A stretch of 64,000 nucleotides of DNA from Apostichopus japonicus (Eukaryota; Echinodermata; Holothuroidea; Aspidochirotida; Stichopodidae), in assembly GCF_037975245.1 (NCBI RefSeq), contig NC_092561.1, positions 3,026,501 to 3,090,500 on the forward strand. The letters run 5' to 3'. A program made the position numbers and the translations under genes. Under the pieces are notes generated by a model. That model searched no databases. It had not been told where the DNA came from and saw only the letters and a list, made by a program, of their open reading frames with translations. Shown here one piece after another: positions 62,146-64,000 of this stretch (positions are counted from its first letter, which is position 1; the number at the start of each line of letters is the position of its first letter).

Positions 62146-62180
<35 letters not shown>
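61680..62180 (+). repeat. Dispersed repeat, segment A (copy 2), ending in (TA)n
   Basis: Collinear with 21690-22165 (shared GGGCAGAGAAGAGAGGGACA, GAAAAGAGCGAACAATTAAT, GGGGCCCTGCAGGGTA and the G-rich GGATGGG...GAGGTAGGGGTGGGATG tract). A (TA)n microsatellite closes it at about 62147-62179. It adjoins segment C, giving the order C-A here. Confidence 0.75.
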
Positions 62181-62182
<2 letters not shown>

Positions 62183-64000
62183 GTGTGGGGAGGGGGGTGG
62201 GTACGACGTGCTGCTTTGAGTGTGGATCTAAATGTTACTTTTTTCTTGTCTTGTTTTCTCTGACTATTTTTGGAAGCGCCCTACTAGATAAGTCCCTTTA
62301 GGCCATCAGCTGAAGCTCAAAATGTGGCTGTAAAATCAGTTTCGTTCCAGCAACACCGGGTCTAGACTTTTAATGCATTTTTGGGTAGTTTAATGCATCA
62401 CAAACATTATATCAAAAGTTCTCCAAAAAATTTCCTGCAGTATTTTTGTAACGCACCCTTGAAATTGGGTATGTTATGTAGACATTACGTGCTATGATGC
62501 TATGTATTAGGAGCACATGTGCTAACGTTAGATTTGGTACAGTGGTGCATACATACCACTCTTTTCTTATATGTTTAATTACGACTGATATATTCTTTTA
62601 ATAGTTGGGTCAGGGTTACAAGAATGGTGGAAGAGGATTCTGGTCTAAGGGTCAGTGAGGTTTGTTTTCAGGCATTACAAGTTGTGCCCTCCCCCCCCCC
62701 CCTCCCCCTCCATTTTCGCCAAAATGGTAAAAAATCACATTTTCAACTTTGAAATATGAAATACAATTTTTGCACATTATAACTTAAGGGTTTTAATTAT
62801 AAAAATGTACCACTTTTAATAAACTCAGATATAATGCTTTGTAATAAATCAAATATTTTTAGACTTTCCCCCTATGTTATGAATGCATTTCGTCTGTGCA
62901 TGTATGCGTAAATATACACATATAATGAAAAGTTCCTCTCCATAATTGTTACACTCCCCATCCAAACTGTTTTACACATGTGAACCCCTCCCCCTCTACT
63001 TTACATGTAGCTAAATCCCTAGTTACAGTGAGATGTGCCAATGCCCCAAGACCAGTGAGTTATTTCTTTTGTATAAATCAATATATAAGTTGGCACACTA
63101 AGACATCATGGCATATCGTAGATGTGAAATAAAGTTAGTCGGTATATATCCGTTACCTTAGTACTCTTTCTACAGTCTTCTGCAAAACTAGGTACTTTCT
63201 CCATGTTACGGAAACGACATGTTTATAATTCGTATTCCTGCAAAAAGTGTTTCCAAGGGAGTTAACGTATAAAAGAAAAGATCGACAAGGTTTCGAATGG
63301 TATTTTGAATAATAATAGTTCTATATTCTACAAATAATATGAATAATAAAGGTGAATGGAACAAATAAGTGAATAATGAAGACAGTTAACTTAAGCCCCA
63401 GATAGAAAGAAATAATGTATCTATTAAGACTGGGTCGATACACTCAATGGTGTAGTGGAGCTGGGCCTTTGCGATGATTCAAGATACAGGTTCTTCATCA
63501 AAAGGCGCGGCGAGGAATTAATAAGTGATTAAAAGTTCATCCAAGGACAGTTGTACTAGTTATAACAGGATCCACTTCAATTCACTGCATGGAAGTCAGA
63601 TATGGTATGGAAAAGGGAAAGTCCATTCCGTAGTAGAGGTGAAGATAATTAGATGAAATAAAAGTCACTAAAGACTTGAATATCCTTCAGTCAAAACTTG
63701 AACAGATGCACAAAATGTGTTAACAATATGAACAAAACAGGTAACGAAATGTTACGGCAAAACAATAAAGAACCGTGATATTGGAACAGGGTCAGGGGCG
63801 ATGGTTCCCCAACAACAGTATATAAACCTCTGACTGGTTTCAGGACGCGGTATTTGCGTCATCGTCTTTAGTAAATGTAGTTGTGAATATGCAAGAGGTA
63901 AAGCATGCCCATAACACCCTCCACCCCCCTCCCCTCTCAGCAAAAAAAGTGTGATTTGAAGAAAATGTGGATATTTATCATAAGGTGTCTGGTAGGTAGG
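62181..64000. other. Gene-free stretch to the window end
   Basis: No gene recognised. It contains a G-rich stretch after the microsatellite, a C homopolymer at about 62688-62702 and a C-rich patch near 63915-63940. Confidence 0.4.

Overview
The window reads as nuclear DNA of an invertebrate deuterostome, most plausibly an echinoderm and perhaps a sea cucumber. It is AT-rich, genes have introns with GT..AG junctions, and it carries decayed CR1/L2-type LINEs, a BEL/Pao fragment, TTAA-flanked MITEs, a tRNA-derived SINE head and many micro- and minisatellites. The gene families (a Golgi carbohydrate sulfotransferase and very large GTPases of the GVIN/VLIG type) suit that group. The species is inferred from gene and repeat content only.

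Layout. 1-16.6 kb: no host gene recognised; two LINE fragments (1.0-2.1 and 6.8-7.3 kb), two MITEs in inverted orientation (4.3-5.1 kb), a 21-bp coding-like minisatellite (9.8-10.5 kb) and a (TA)n tract closed by a perfect inverted repeat (13.9 kb). 16.75-21.37 kb, minus strand: a complete three-exon carbohydrate sulfotransferase (380 aa) whose splice phases agree. 21.7-26.4 kb: repeat family pieces 'A' and 'B', a SINE head, a long (TA)n block and a 38-bp minisatellite. 26.97-33.78 kb, minus strand: a three-exon gene for a 1708-aa protein that joins a death-effector-like domain to a VLIG-type GTPase. 38.5-43.2 kb, minus strand: a second, broken VLIG copy without the death-effector exon. 43.7-46.0 kb: remnants of a mobile-element ORF and BEL/Pao reverse transcriptase. 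46-54 kb: mostly featureless DNA with a 76-bp minisatellite and an antisense LINE reverse transcriptase relic. 54.4-62.2 kb: further pieces of the same dispersed repeat (C, B, C, A), with triplet and polypyrimidine tracts.

How the genes relate. The sulfotransferase is a housekeeping-type Golgi enzyme and shows no functional tie to its neighbours. The two VLIG copies are a head-to-tail tandem pair, one apparently intact and one decayed, as expected for a fast-evolving immune GTPase family. The most interesting points are the death-domain-superfamily module on the intact GTPase and an in-frame, strongly acidic 38-codon stretch just beyond its stop codon.
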